DNA of 14,736 nt from Methylococcaceae bacterium (GCA_013138855.1 WTBX01000036.1:1-14736), one strand, 5' to 3'. Positions 6,768 through 14,224 are shown, numbered from the stretch's first letter. Numbers and translations are program-made. Notes: generated by a model not told the origin, from the letters alone.

Positions 6768-8237
6768 ATGCAAATTATTCAGGAAGCACTTACCTTTGAT
6801 GATGTTTTATTAGTGCCTGCTCATTCCACCGTGTTACCGCGCGACGTGGAAATGAAAACGCAGCTTACACGTAAAATCAGCCTTAATATCCCACTGATTT
6901 CAGCCGCGATGGATACGGTCACCGAATCACGTTTAGCGATTGCGATTGCTCAAGAAGGCGGTATCGGCATTATCCATAAAAACATGACAGCTGAAGAACA
7001 AGCGCAAGAAGTCAGACGTGTTAAAAAATATGAAAGTGGTGTCATTAAAGACCCAATTACGGTTTCTTCTGATGCCACTGTACGTGAAGTCATAGAACTG
7101 ACTCACGCAAAAAATATTTCAGGCGTACCCGTTGTAGATGGCGATGAATTAGTTGGTATCGTCACTAGTCGCGATTTACGTTTTGAAACGCGTCTTGATG
7201 AATCAATTACCAAAGTCATGACCCCTAAAGAGCATTTGGTTACCGTCAATGAATCGGCAGATCATTTAGAAGCCGTTGCTCTCTTGCATAAACATCGCAT
7301 TGAAAAAGTCTTAGTCGTTAATGACGAGTTTCATTTATGCGGCATGATTACCGTTAAAGATATTCAAAAAGCCAAAGACTACCCACAAGCCTGTAAAGAT
7401 GCACATGAAAGGTTACGTGTTGGTGCTGCGGTTGGCACAGGCGCAGGCACGGAAGAACGTGTTGCCGCCTTAGTTGAAGCAGGTGTTGATGTTATTATTG
7501 TCGATACCGCACATGGCCATTCTCAAGGGGTTATAGATAGAGTACGCTGGGTTAAACAAAATTATCCTGACGTACAGGTGATAGGAGGAAATATTGCCAC
7601 TGCCAATGCTGCCAAAGCATTAGTTGAAGCAGGAGCTGATGGCGTAAAAGTCGGCATAGGACCGGGTTCTATTTGTACTACACGTATTGTGGCAGGTGTC
7701 GGTGTCCCACAAATTACTGCGGTAAGTGATGTTGCTGATGCTTTAAAAGGTACAGGTATTCCCTTAATTGCTGATGGAGGTATTCGTTATTCAGGTGATG
7801 TAGCCAAAGCCTTAGCTGCTGGAGCTTATGCGGTGATGTTAGGCGGCTTATTTGCAGGTACAGAAGAAGCACCAGGGGAAGTTGAATTGTTTCAAGGGCG
7901 TTCTTACAAATCTTATCGAGGCATGGGTTCTTTAGGGGCGATGTCACAGCAACAAGGTTCTAGTGACCGTTATTTTCAAGAAGATGCGGATAGCGTTGAA
8001 AAATTAGTTCCCGAAGGTATTGAAGGACGTGTTCCTTACAAAGGCAGTCTTTATGCGATTGTGCATCAATTATTAGGTGGCATTCGTTCCAGCATGGGTT
8101 ATACAGGCTGCCAGACGATTACGGATATGCACGAAAAAGCACAATTTGTGCGTATTTCTGGTGCGGGAATGCGTGAAAGTCATGTGCATGATGTAACGAT
8201 TACGAAAGAAGCACCTAACTATCGAATGGATTCATAG
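6768..8237 (+). CDS. guaB: Inosine-5'-monophosphate dehydrogenase
   Basis: GuaB oxidises IMP to XMP with NAD+, the committed step of GMP synthesis in the cytoplasm. The 489-residue length is typical (E. coli 488). The TIM barrel is split by a CBS-domain pair (about 92-205). The catalytic loop GPGSICTT holds C303, the mobile flap has RGMGSLGAM (384-392) and the R401-Y402 catalytic dyad, and the phosphate-binding IADGGIRYSGD is intact. The start is supported by AGGAG 5 nt upstream of the ATG. In many Gammaproteobacteria guaA follows directly; here it lies 1.23 kb downstream, after a nuclease-like gene and repeats. Confidence 0.98.
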   Translation: MQIIQEALTFDDVLLVPAHSTVLPRDVEMKTQLTRKISLNIPLISAAMDTVTESRLAIAIAQEGGIGIIHKNMTAEEQAQEVRRVKKYESGVIKDPITVSSDATVREVIELTHAKNISGVPVVDGDELVGIVTSRDLRFETRLDESITKVMTPKEHLVTVNESADHLEAVALLHKHRIEKVLVVNDEFHLCGMITVKDIQKAKDYPQACKDAHERLRVGAAVGTGAGTEERVAALVEAGVDVIIVDTAHGHSQGVIDRVRWVKQNYPDVQVIGGNIATANAAKALVEAGADGVKVGIGPGSICTTRIVAGVGVPQITAVSDVADALKGTGIPLIADGGIRYSGDVAKALAAGAYAVMLGGLFAGTEEAPGEVELFQGRSYKSYRGMGSLGAMSQQQGSSDRYFQEDADSVEKLVPEGIEGRVPYKGSLYAIVHQLLGGIRSSMGYTGCQTITDMHEKAQFVRISGAGMRESHVHDVTITKEAPNYRMDS

Positions 8238-8247
8238 CAAGCAACAA

Positions 8248-8271
8248 TAGGGTGTGCATTGCAACACCCTA
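8248..8271. repeat. Short palindromic repeat after guaB
   Basis: TAGGGTGT and ACACCCTA form a perfect 8-bp stem around an 8-nt loop, 10 nt after the guaB stop. There is no T-run on either side, so it is a weak candidate for an intrinsic terminator. TAGGGTG...CACCCTA palindromes of this form are, from memory, common dispersed elements in many Gram-negative genomes. Confidence 0.55.
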
Positions 8272-8292
8272 CCGCCATAATGTAGGTAAAAA

Positions 8293-9171
8293 ATGAAAAT
8301 AGCCAATCCCATTTATGATGTTGTCTTTAAATATTTAATGGAAGACAGCAAAATAGCCAAATTATTAATCGGCTCGATTATTGGTGAAAAAATAGTTGAG
8401 TTAGATTTTTTTCCTCAAGAACATACTGTTTTAATTAAAAAAGACAGCCTAACAGTTTATCATGTTGATTTTATAGCTAAAATAAAAACCTCCAAAGGTT
8501 TCAAATGCATTTTGATTGAAATTCAAAAAGCAAAATTTGAAACGGATATTATGCGTTTTCGTAAATATTTGGGTTCTCAATACGCTAATCAAGAAAACAG
8601 TTATCAATATGGAGTTAAAAAAAATGGCAAGCCCAGAAAAAAACCGTTGCCAATTGTCAGTATTTATTTTTTGGGTTATCCATTAAAAGGTATCACTGCG
8701 CCGATTATCAAGGTTAAGCGTCATTATTATGATGTGGCTAATCATGATGAAGAGATAAAACAGAAAGTTGAGTTTATCGAAAGTTTAACCCATGATAGTT
8801 TCGTGATTCAGATTCCGTATTTACGGCAAAAATATCAAACAGATTTGGAAGGATTATTAAGTGTGTTTGACCAGCATAATCGAAGCGAGAATGACCATGT
8901 TTTAACTATCAAGGAAGAAGATTACCCTAAAAAATACCGTTCAGTTATTAGAAGACTTCAATCCGCCATTGTAGAGCCTGAAATTCGTTATTCTATGGAT
9001 GTTGAGGATGATATTTTGGAAGAATTAGAAGATAAAGAACGCGAAATTGCGAAAATTGAGGAAGAAAAAAGTCAATTATCGCAAGCTTTAGATGAAAAGA
9101 ATAAATCTTTAGAGGAAAAAGATAAGTTGATTAGAGAGCTTATGGAAAAAGTGCAGCAGTCAGATTTATAA
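8293..9171 (+). CDS. PD-(D/E)XK nuclease family transposase-like protein (Rpn/YhgA-type)
   Basis: The 292-residue protein belongs to the PD-(D/E)XK group annotated as nuclease family transposases, related to Rpn/YhgA recombination-promoting nucleases. It opens with NPIYDVVFKYLMED, the family start. The nuclease core shows D59 in VYHVDF and E76-x-Q78-K79 in ILIEIQKA, followed by the helix FRKYLGSQYA. The ExQ form replaces the common ExK, as is usual in this family. The C-terminal 50 residues (about 240-290) are Glu/Lys-rich heptads, a likely coiled coil. AGG 8 nt upstream supports the ATG. These genes tend to be multicopy and mobile. It sits on its own between guaB and guaA, and an 18-nt piece of it recurs 305 bp downstream of its last occurrence. 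I see no flanking target-site duplication. Confidence 0.85.
   Translation: MKIANPIYDVVFKYLMEDSKIAKLLIGSIIGEKIVELDFFPQEHTVLIKKDSLTVYHVDFIAKIKTSKGFKCILIEIQKAKFETDIMRFRKYLGSQYANQENSYQYGVKKNGKPRKKPLPIVSIYFLGYPLKGITAPIIKVKRHYYDVANHDEEIKQKVEFIESLTHDSFVIQIPYLRQKYQTDLEGLLSVFDQHNRSENDHVLTIKEEDYPKKYRSVIRRLQSAIVEPEIRYSMDVEDDILEELEDKEREIAKIEEEKSQLSQALDEKNKSLEEKDKLIRELMEKVQQSDL
8928..8945 (+). repeat. 18-nt direct repeat, copy 1 (inside the nuclease gene)
   Basis: TAAAAAATACCGTTCAGT occurs here within codons for KKYRSV and again, identically, at 9250-9267 in the noncoding spacer. See the second copy. Confidence 0.7.
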
Positions 9172-9188
9172 AATACCTTAAATGAAAA

Positions 9189-9222
9189 GGGCAACAAATT
9201 ATTCATCAATAATTTATTGCCC
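9189..9222. repeat. 15-bp hairpin downstream of the nuclease gene
   Basis: GGGCAACAAATTATT and AATAATTTATTGCCC pair over 15 positions with one mismatch around the 4-nt loop CATC. It starts 17 nt after the nuclease stop codon. On the plus strand it is followed by CGATT rather than T-run, so it is not a classic terminator in that direction; on the minus strand TTTT follows, but no minus-strand gene ends here. Confidence 0.6.
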
Positions 9223-9249
9223 GATTCCCAACAAATCAGCCAAATTTTT

Positions 9250-9267
9250 TAAAAAATACCGTTCAGT
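9250..9267 (+). repeat. 18-nt direct repeat, copy 2 (possible remnant of a nuclease paralogue)
   Basis: This is an exact copy of 8928-8945. Read in the same frame it gives KKYRSV, like the gene, then runs into a stop three codons later. It may be the last recognisable scrap of a second copy of the nuclease gene, or a recombination footprint. Similarity does not extend clearly on either side. Confidence 0.55.
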
Positions 9268-9292
9268 GTCCACATAAAGGTTATTTTTTCTC

Positions 9293-9388
9293 GTTCCCAC
9301 TCTCCGAGTGGTAACGCATACTGACACAAAATACACATTCAGCTTGCATTTAAAGCTTGATATGAATTCCCACTCGAAGAGCGGGAAC
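9293..9388. repeat. REPIN/MITE-like 96-bp element with 28-bp inverted ends
   Basis: The left end (9293-9320) and the reverse complement of the right end (9361-9388) agree at 23 of 28 positions; both begin GTTCCC and end CATA. Each end also folds on itself: CCACTC/GAGTGG at 9297-9311 and TTCCCACTC/GAGCGGGAA (one mismatch) at 9367-9387. Two inverted palindromes around a short AT-rich centre is the layout of REP doublets (REPINs). GTTCCCAC-type palindromes are, from memory, frequent in repeat-rich Gammaproteobacteria. Confidence 0.65.
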
Positions 9389-9410
9389 TAGCGTAAAAAT
9401 ATTATAATAA

Positions 9411-9436
9411 TCATTCCCAACAAAATAAGGGAATGA
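9411..9436. repeat. Hairpin in the guaA leader
   Basis: TCATTCCC (9411-9418) and GGGAATGA (9429-9436) form a perfect 8-bp stem with a 10-nt loop. It ends 32 nt before the guaA start and would lie in the guaA leader if TATAAT at 9403-9408 is a -10 element only in part, since transcription would then begin inside the stem. A role in guaA control is possible but unproven. Confidence 0.4.
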
Positions 9437-9468
9437 TAACTTTTATCAATCTCATATAGCATCCAACA

Positions 9469-11052
9469 GTGACTCAAACAACTAACCTCCACTCCCACAA
9501 AATCCTTATCCTCGACTTTGGCTCTCAATACACCCAATTAATTGCGCGTAGAGTACGTGAATGTGGCGTTTATTGCGAAATTTATTCTTGCGAAGCCTCA
9601 GCCGAAGAAATTACTCAATTCGCCCCTAAAGGTATTATCTTATCAGGAGGTCCCGAAACAGTAACAAGCGATGATACGCCCCGCGCTAATCAAGTCGTTT
9701 TTGAATTAGATATTCCCGTGCTAGGCATTTGCTACGGAATGCAAACCATGACCGAACAAATGGGCGGCAAAGTAGAAAGCTCTGACCATAGAGAGTTCGG
9801 TTTTGCACAAATTAGGGCGCGTGGACATTCTAAACTCTTAAAAGACATCGAAGACCACACCAGCCCCGAAGGATTTGGTTTATTAGATGTATGGATGAGT
9901 CATGGCGATAGAGTCGTTGATTTACCGACAGGCTTCAATCTGATAGCAAGCTCAGACGGCGCACCGATTGCAGGAATTGCCAACGAAGAAAAAGATTTCT
10001 ACGGCCTACAATTTCACCCTGAAGTCACACACACCAAACAAGGACAGCGCATTTTAACGCGCTTTGTGACTGACATTTGCGGCTGTGATGCTCTGTGGAA
10101 TTCTAGCAATATTATTGAAGAAAACATTAATAATGTTCGCGAAAAAGTCGGCACTGACCACGTTATTTTAGGTTTGTCGGGAGGCGTTGATTCTTCGGTA
10201 GTTGCTGCTTTATTGCATAAAGCCATCGGTAAACAATTAACCTGCGTTTTTGTTGATACGGGTTTGTTGCGTCTAAATGAAGGCGATCAAGTAATGACCA
10301 TGTTTGCGCAACACATGGGTGTTAAAGTGATTCGTGTCAACGCGGAACAACGCTATTTAAACGCTTTGGCGGGGGTTACTGACCCAGAAAAGAAACGTAA
10401 AATTATTGGCAATTTATTTATTGAAATTTTTGATGAAGAATCCAATAAATTGACTGATGCAAAATGGTTAGCGCAAGGGACAATTTATCCTGATGTCATC
10501 GAATCAGCAGGTGCAAAATCAGACAAAGCGCATTTAATTAAATCGCATCATAATGTCGGCGGTTTGCCAAAAGATATGAAGTTGAAATTAGTCGAACCAT
10601 TACGCGAATTATTTAAAGATGAAGTCAGACAATTAGGTTTAGAATTAGGTTTACCTGCGGAAATGGTTTTCCGTCACCCTTTTCCCGGACCGGGTTTAGG
10701 CGTGCGTATTTTGGGTGAAGTTAAAAAAGAATATGCGGATTTATTACGTCAAGCGGATGCGATTTTTATCGAAGAATTATATAAACATGATTTATACGAT
10801 AAAGTCAGCCAAGCATTTGCTGTGTTCTTGCCTGTTAAATCGGTTGGTGTGATGGGCGATGGTCGCCGTTATGATTATGTAATTGCGATTCGTGCCGTTG
10901 AAACCATAGATTTTATGACTGCGCGTTGGGCGCATTTACCTTATGACTTTTTAGGGCTTATTTCTACCCGCATTATTAACGAAGTCGCGGGGATTTCTCG
11001 TGTAACTTATGATATTTCAGGTAAACCGCCTGCGACTATTGAGTGGGAATAA
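9469..11052 (+). CDS. guaA: GMP synthase (glutamine-hydrolysing)
   Basis: GuaA aminates XMP to GMP using glutamine and ATP, the step after GuaB. The 527-residue chain (E. coli 525) has an N-terminal class I glutamine amidotransferase domain (about 10-205) with the triad C88 in GICYGMQ, H183 and E185 in QFHPEVTH. The ATP-pyrophosphatase domain carries the P-loop LGLSGGVDSS (235-243), and the C-terminal dimerisation domain ends in the family-typical GKPPATIEWE. The start is GTG at 9469, which gives the right N-terminal length. No convincing ribosome binding site precedes it, which is unusual for a housekeeping gene. A 33-bp palindrome follows 6 nt after the stop. Confidence 0.98.
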   Translation: MTQTTNLHSHKILILDFGSQYTQLIARRVRECGVYCEIYSCEASAEEITQFAPKGIILSGGPETVTSDDTPRANQVVFELDIPVLGICYGMQTMTEQMGGKVESSDHREFGFAQIRARGHSKLLKDIEDHTSPEGFGLLDVWMSHGDRVVDLPTGFNLIASSDGAPIAGIANEEKDFYGLQFHPEVTHTKQGQRILTRFVTDICGCDALWNSSNIIEENINNVREKVGTDHVILGLSGGVDSSVVAALLHKAIGKQLTCVFVDTGLLRLNEGDQVMTMFAQHMGVKVIRVNAEQRYLNALAGVTDPEKKRKIIGNLFIEIFDEESNKLTDAKWLAQGTIYPDVIESAGAKSDKAHLIKSHHNVGGLPKDMKLKLVEPLRELFKDEVRQLGLELGLPAEMVFRHPFPGPGLGVRILGEVKKEYADLLRQADAIFIEELYKHDLYDKVSQAFAVFLPVKSVGVMGDGRRYDYVIAIRAVETIDFMTARWAHLPYDFLGLISTRIINEVAGISRVTYDISGKPPATIEWE

Positions 11053-11058
11053 CAACCC

Positions 11059-11091
11059 AAACCTCCGAGGTCTTTAAGACCTCGGAGGTTT
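11059..11091. repeat. 33-bp perfect palindrome, family A copy 1
   Basis: Two perfect 16-bp arms around one base, centred at 11075, with the core ACCTCCGAGGT in each arm. The core is itself an 11-bp palindrome. A second copy lies at 14688-14720, identical in the core but different at the inner three and outer two bases of each arm, with the changes compensated so that pairing is kept. It lies between guaA and the next gene and could also end guaA transcription, although only TTTAAATTA follows. Confidence 0.8.
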
Positions 11092-11107
11092 AAATTAGGA
11101 GCTAACA

Positions 11108-11743
11108 ATGAAACAAGCTATTTTCAAAGACTGGACACTTAACACCCTAGATGAAGCTTTTAATTTAAAACAAGTTTGGCAATCTGAACTGCTTGACAAC
11201 TGGGAACAAGCTGATTGTGAAATCACAGACATAGATAAACACGTTATTTTACATCTCCAAAAATCTTTAATTAGAGGCGGTAGAGCTTGGAATGAAACCG
11301 AATTAGAAAATAAATTTATTAGTCCATTAATTATGCAAGCGGATATTGATGATGAAGAAATCGGTTATTTTTTAGAACGTAAATTATCAAGCATTGTTGG
11401 GGATTATCAATTATCAGGTATAGTTGATGGCATGATTGCAACAGGTTTTCGTGAGCCTAAAGTTCCGCTATTTTGTATACACGAATACAAACGTAGTATA
11501 GAAAACCAAGGTTCACCCGATGCCCAAGTCTTAGCTGCAATGCTGGTTGCAAAGGAACTCAATGAAAACCAACTTCCTATTTATGGAATGTTTATGGTGG
11601 GTTTAATTTGGAATTTTATAGTTTTAAAAGATAATGAATATTGCATTAGCCGTGATTATTCAGCTTCAAATGATGATATTTTTGCTATTTTTAAAATACT
11701 CAAAACTTTAAAAAAAATCATCAAAACTGAATTACATTTATAA
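11108..11743 (+). CDS. Putative PD-(D/E)XK-fold nuclease, uncharacterised
   Basis: I do not recognise a named family for this 211-residue protein, but its conserved-looking motifs fit a restriction-endonuclease fold. D107 in GIVDG is followed by a strand with E126-x-K128 in IHEYKR (D-x18-E-x-K). An upstream helix has NETELENKF with E65/E67, and Q140 in SPDAQVLAAM could be the glutamine often seen after the ExK motif. After that the pattern GMFMVGLIWNFIVLK resembles the end of proteins that track with N-terminal nuclease domains in large repeat-rich genomes. AGGAG 7 nt upstream supports the ATG. It lies 55 nt after guaA, separated from it by the palindrome, and converges on the EamA gene across 36 nt. 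Catalytic activity is inferred only. Confidence 0.6.
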   Translation: MKQAIFKDWTLNTLDEAFNLKQVWQSELLDNWEQADCEITDIDKHVILHLQKSLIRGGRAWNETELENKFISPLIMQADIDDEEIGYFLERKLSSIVGDYQLSGIVDGMIATGFREPKVPLFCIHEYKRSIENQGSPDAQVLAAMLVAKELNENQLPIYGMFMVGLIWNFIVLKDNEYCISRDYSASNDDIFAIFKILKTLKKIIKTELHL

Positions 11744-11779
11744 TTTTCATAATCCAATTTTAGACAACCAGTAAATATA

Positions 11780-12667
11780 TCAACCAATCAAAATCAACGA
11801 AGCAACCGCTATAAAAAGTGCAATTTCCACGCGTATTTTTAATTTCTCGCCAAAAAAAATGTTTCCTAAGATAATAGGAACTAAGATTCCCATTGAATTA
11901 ATAGACGAAATCTGCGACAAAGAACCTTCTGCAAAAGCGCGTAAAAAAGAATAAAACCCCAAAAAGGTTAATCCTCCCATAATTGCACCATAAAAAGCCG
12001 CTTTCCCATGTTTGGAATCATGATTAGCATCATGTTCTGTCCGCAATATCACCCCGCAAACTAGTGTTACCGCATTGACCACCATCATAAAGAAAAACAA
12101 ATTCATCAACGGATTATTATCAACCGCAACTTTCGATAATACGGTGACAATCGCGCTAAATAACATCCCTAAGATAGCAAGACCTGTGCCTAACCATACA
12201 GGATTGCGGTAAGTGTTTTTTAAGGTTCCAAGATCTAACACTAGATAAATCGCAATTAAGGCTAGCAAGATGCCGATTACTCTTGGAATATCCGTCAAAA
12301 TACTCCATTCATCCAAAAAAACAATGGAGATAAAAATGACAGGTAATACTTTAAACTGGAAAACAGAAAAGACGACAAATGAAGGTGCGTAGCGTTTAAT
12401 CGCTTCCATTCTTAAAAACACAGAAAAAGAAAATAACAAACCTTGAGCAACAGCCACATATAAAATAGCTTCAAGATTTAGTTGCGGCAGTTTTGCATCA
12501 GTAATTAAAAAAGCAATCACCGAGCCACAGAAAACCATGAGATGTAATACGAGGCGAACAGTATTGGTATTAACGCGATTTTCGGCGGCTAATCGCAATA
12601 CAAAAGAACTAATGCCAGCGGCTAACATGCCAGTTATCGCCCAAAGATACCACGGATCAAATTCCAT
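11780..12667 (-). CDS. EamA/DMT-superfamily membrane transporter
   Basis: The 295-residue protein has about ten hydrophobic helices arranged as two similar five-helix halves (1-140 and 155-295), the plan of the EamA family of drug/metabolite exporters. Typical traits are the short N-terminus leading straight into helix 1, and the closing pattern with ISSINSMGILVPIILG then FFGEKL in the second half, mirroring FLDEW in the first. Substrate cannot be read from the sequence. A loop at 211-220 reads EHDANHDSKH, with H212, H216 and H220 spaced four apart. The gene begins 19 nt after the TIR-receptor stop codon, and its ATG lacks a clear ribosome binding site (an A-run precedes it), so it probably depends on the upstream gene. 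Confidence 0.88.
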   Translation of the reverse strand: MEFDPWYLWAITGMLAAGISSFVLRLAAENRVNTNTVRLVLHLMVFCGSVIAFLITDAKLPQLNLEAILYVAVAQGLLFSFSVFLRMEAIKRYAPSFVVFSVFQFKVLPVIFISIVFLDEWSILTDIPRVIGILLALIAIYLVLDLGTLKNTYRNPVWLGTGLAILGMLFSAIVTVLSKVAVDNNPLMNLFFFMMVVNAVTLVCGVILRTEHDANHDSKHGKAAFYGAIMGGLTFLGFYSFLRAFAEGSLSQISSINSMGILVPIILGNIFFGEKLKIRVEIALFIAVASLILIG

Positions 12668-12686
12668 ATTTTTTTAGCGCGGAAGT

Positions 12687-14180
12687 TTAGTTTTCAAACA
12701 TTTGAAACGCACTGCTGTAATTTTCAATGGTTACTCGCGTCCAATTCTTTTCAAGATATTTTTTAATAGGCACTTCGGCAGTAGACTGACAAAGCTCAGT
12801 TGACTCTGCCAGCAAGCCATTATCCAAGGTATCAATAGCGGTTGCACTCCATATTCGCTGCAACAAGCCGATATAATTCATTTTTTCTAAATAGCGTTTT
12901 AAGCTTTTACTCATCACAAAGCCGCCATTAGGAATGGCTCCCGTACGTGCGACAATTGGGTAATTTTTTAGACATTCTTCTTCGCTGAGTTCTTTATCAC
13001 GCTTGCAATGTTTAAATTCTGCCATCGCTCCAACTATCGCCCCTTCAAAATTATTATTGACCGCTGCATAAACCTCGTCATAACTATGTTTAGGCAATAA
13101 AATATCGGTGATTTCTCGCTCACTGATAATCTCATTAGATAACAAATATTTTGGATACCAATAACCTGCGGTTGAGGTGTTATCAAACAGCGCGACTTTT
13201 GCCTCACTATCATTTGATAATTTAGCAATCAAGGCTTCCCAATTATTGTTGGCAGCCGTGCTAAATAAAACGGCTTTATAAGTATCTTTGCCACTATAGT
13301 TTGGACTGACATATGGCTCTACACCTAATTTTTTATGTAGTACATAAATTCGGTACGGTGAAAGTTCGCCTACGATGTTAACTTTTCCCGCTTTTAAATC
13401 CTGACTAAGTTTCTCATAAGAAGTATAGGTAAGAATATTACTACTATTAAAGCTTAGCTTTTCATTTCCTCCTTGCTGTAAAAGCGTATTCATACGCGAC
13501 GCAAGGCTAGAATAAACTTGCTTGGTTTGGCAAACCTTCCAATTAGTCCTTAGCATAACCCCTATGACTAATTCTTGGGGCTTAAAATTACTGACACGAT
13601 AGGAATTAATCCACATTGCCAGTCCTGCTAAGAATAAGCCCCCTAATAAATAGATTGCGAGTCTTAAACCCTTACCATTTTTAGCTGACGTTACCGTAGA
13701 AGTAGGCTGATAGGCTGCACCTAAACTTTTCTTCTTGACGATTTCAATCGCCTCAACAATTCTTACAAACTCATCGGCCTTAACTGAACCTTTCCAGTTA
13801 AATAACTTAATCACATGCAATGAAAGCACTTGTAACGGTAGATCAATATCCTCAATGATTAACGGGATTTGTTTTTTGTGATTGTTAGCAAAATGCGCTT
13901 CATTTTGCACATACAAACTATCTTTTGATTTACCTGACCATAAAACAACTACGGCATAACACTCAGCCAGAGCTTTTTCTATCTCTTGTGTAAAACTGGT
14001 TCCACCTTGTATATAGCTATCCCACCACACATGGTAGCCCACACTTTCCAAAGCTTTTACCACACGAGAGGCCTTTTCTACATCGGCACGCGTGTAACTC
14101 ACAAAAACATCATATTTTCTTACGCTCTTATCATCGTTAGCCTTGATGATGGGTTTACTTTCTCCCTCTTTATCAATCAC
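12687..14180 (-). CDS. Transmembrane TIR receptor with PhnD-like solute-binding domain
   Basis: This 497-residue protein combines three parts. Residues 22-145 are a TIR domain: YDVFVSYTRAD (23-33), the BB-loop region VWWDSYIQGGTSF (51-63), AVVVLWS (76-82) and YVQNEAHFA (90-98). E94 sits where the catalytic glutamate of NAD-cleaving TIR domains lies. A single helix (172-191), with basic residues before it, should place the TIR inside the cell. Residues about 203-470 look like a phosphonate/phosphate-type PhnD solute-binding domain: ELVIGVM, the YxxL...LKAGKVNIVGELSPY region, KVALFDNTSTAGYWYP (328-343) and KHSYDEVYAAVNNNFEGAIVG (H365). Cysteines 217, 392, 403 and 464 could form disulfides outside. 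The start is GTG at 14180 with GGAG 8 nt upstream. It shares a unit with the EamA transporter. Domain calls are from motif reading; the binding domain is less certain than TIR. Confidence 0.85.
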   Translation of the reverse strand: MIDKEGESKPIIKANDDKSVRKYDVFVSYTRADVEKASRVVKALESVGYHVWWDSYIQGGTSFTQEIEKALAECYAVVVLWSGKSKDSLYVQNEAHFANNHKKQIPLIIEDIDLPLQVLSLHVIKLFNWKGSVKADEFVRIVEAIEIVKKKSLGAAYQPTSTVTSAKNGKGLRLAIYLLGGLFLAGLAMWINSYRVSNFKPQELVIGVMLRTNWKVCQTKQVYSSLASRMNTLLQQGGNEKLSFNSSNILTYTSYEKLSQDLKAGKVNIVGELSPYRIYVLHKKLGVEPYVSPNYSGKDTYKAVLFSTAANNNWEALIAKLSNDSEAKVALFDNTSTAGYWYPKYLLSNEIISEREITDILLPKHSYDEVYAAVNNNFEGAIVGAMAEFKHCKRDKELSEEECLKNYPIVARTGAIPNGGFVMSKSLKRYLEKMNYIGLLQRIWSATAIDTLDNGLLAESTELCQSTAEVPIKKYLEKNWTRVTIENYSSAFQMFEN

Positions 14181-14224
14181 TTTACGTTCTCCACATCTTG
14201 CGTAATAAAGCTGAAAGTTCTTTT

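Larger units (their letters stand above)
9172..9468. other. Repeat-rich spacer between the nuclease gene and guaA
   Basis: This 297-nt gap has no plausible gene. In order it holds a long hairpin (9189-9222), a second copy of an 18-nt piece of the nuclease gene (9250-9267), a 96-bp element with inverted ends (9293-9388), a perfect -10-like TATAAT (9403-9408) lacking a good -35, and a further hairpin (9411-9436). The guaA promoter is expected here, most likely around 9380-9410. Confidence 0.6.

Noticed and set aside
9189..9222. Intrinsic terminator of the nuclease gene
   Set aside because: The stem is long, but no T-run follows on the plus strand, so it is listed as a hairpin only.
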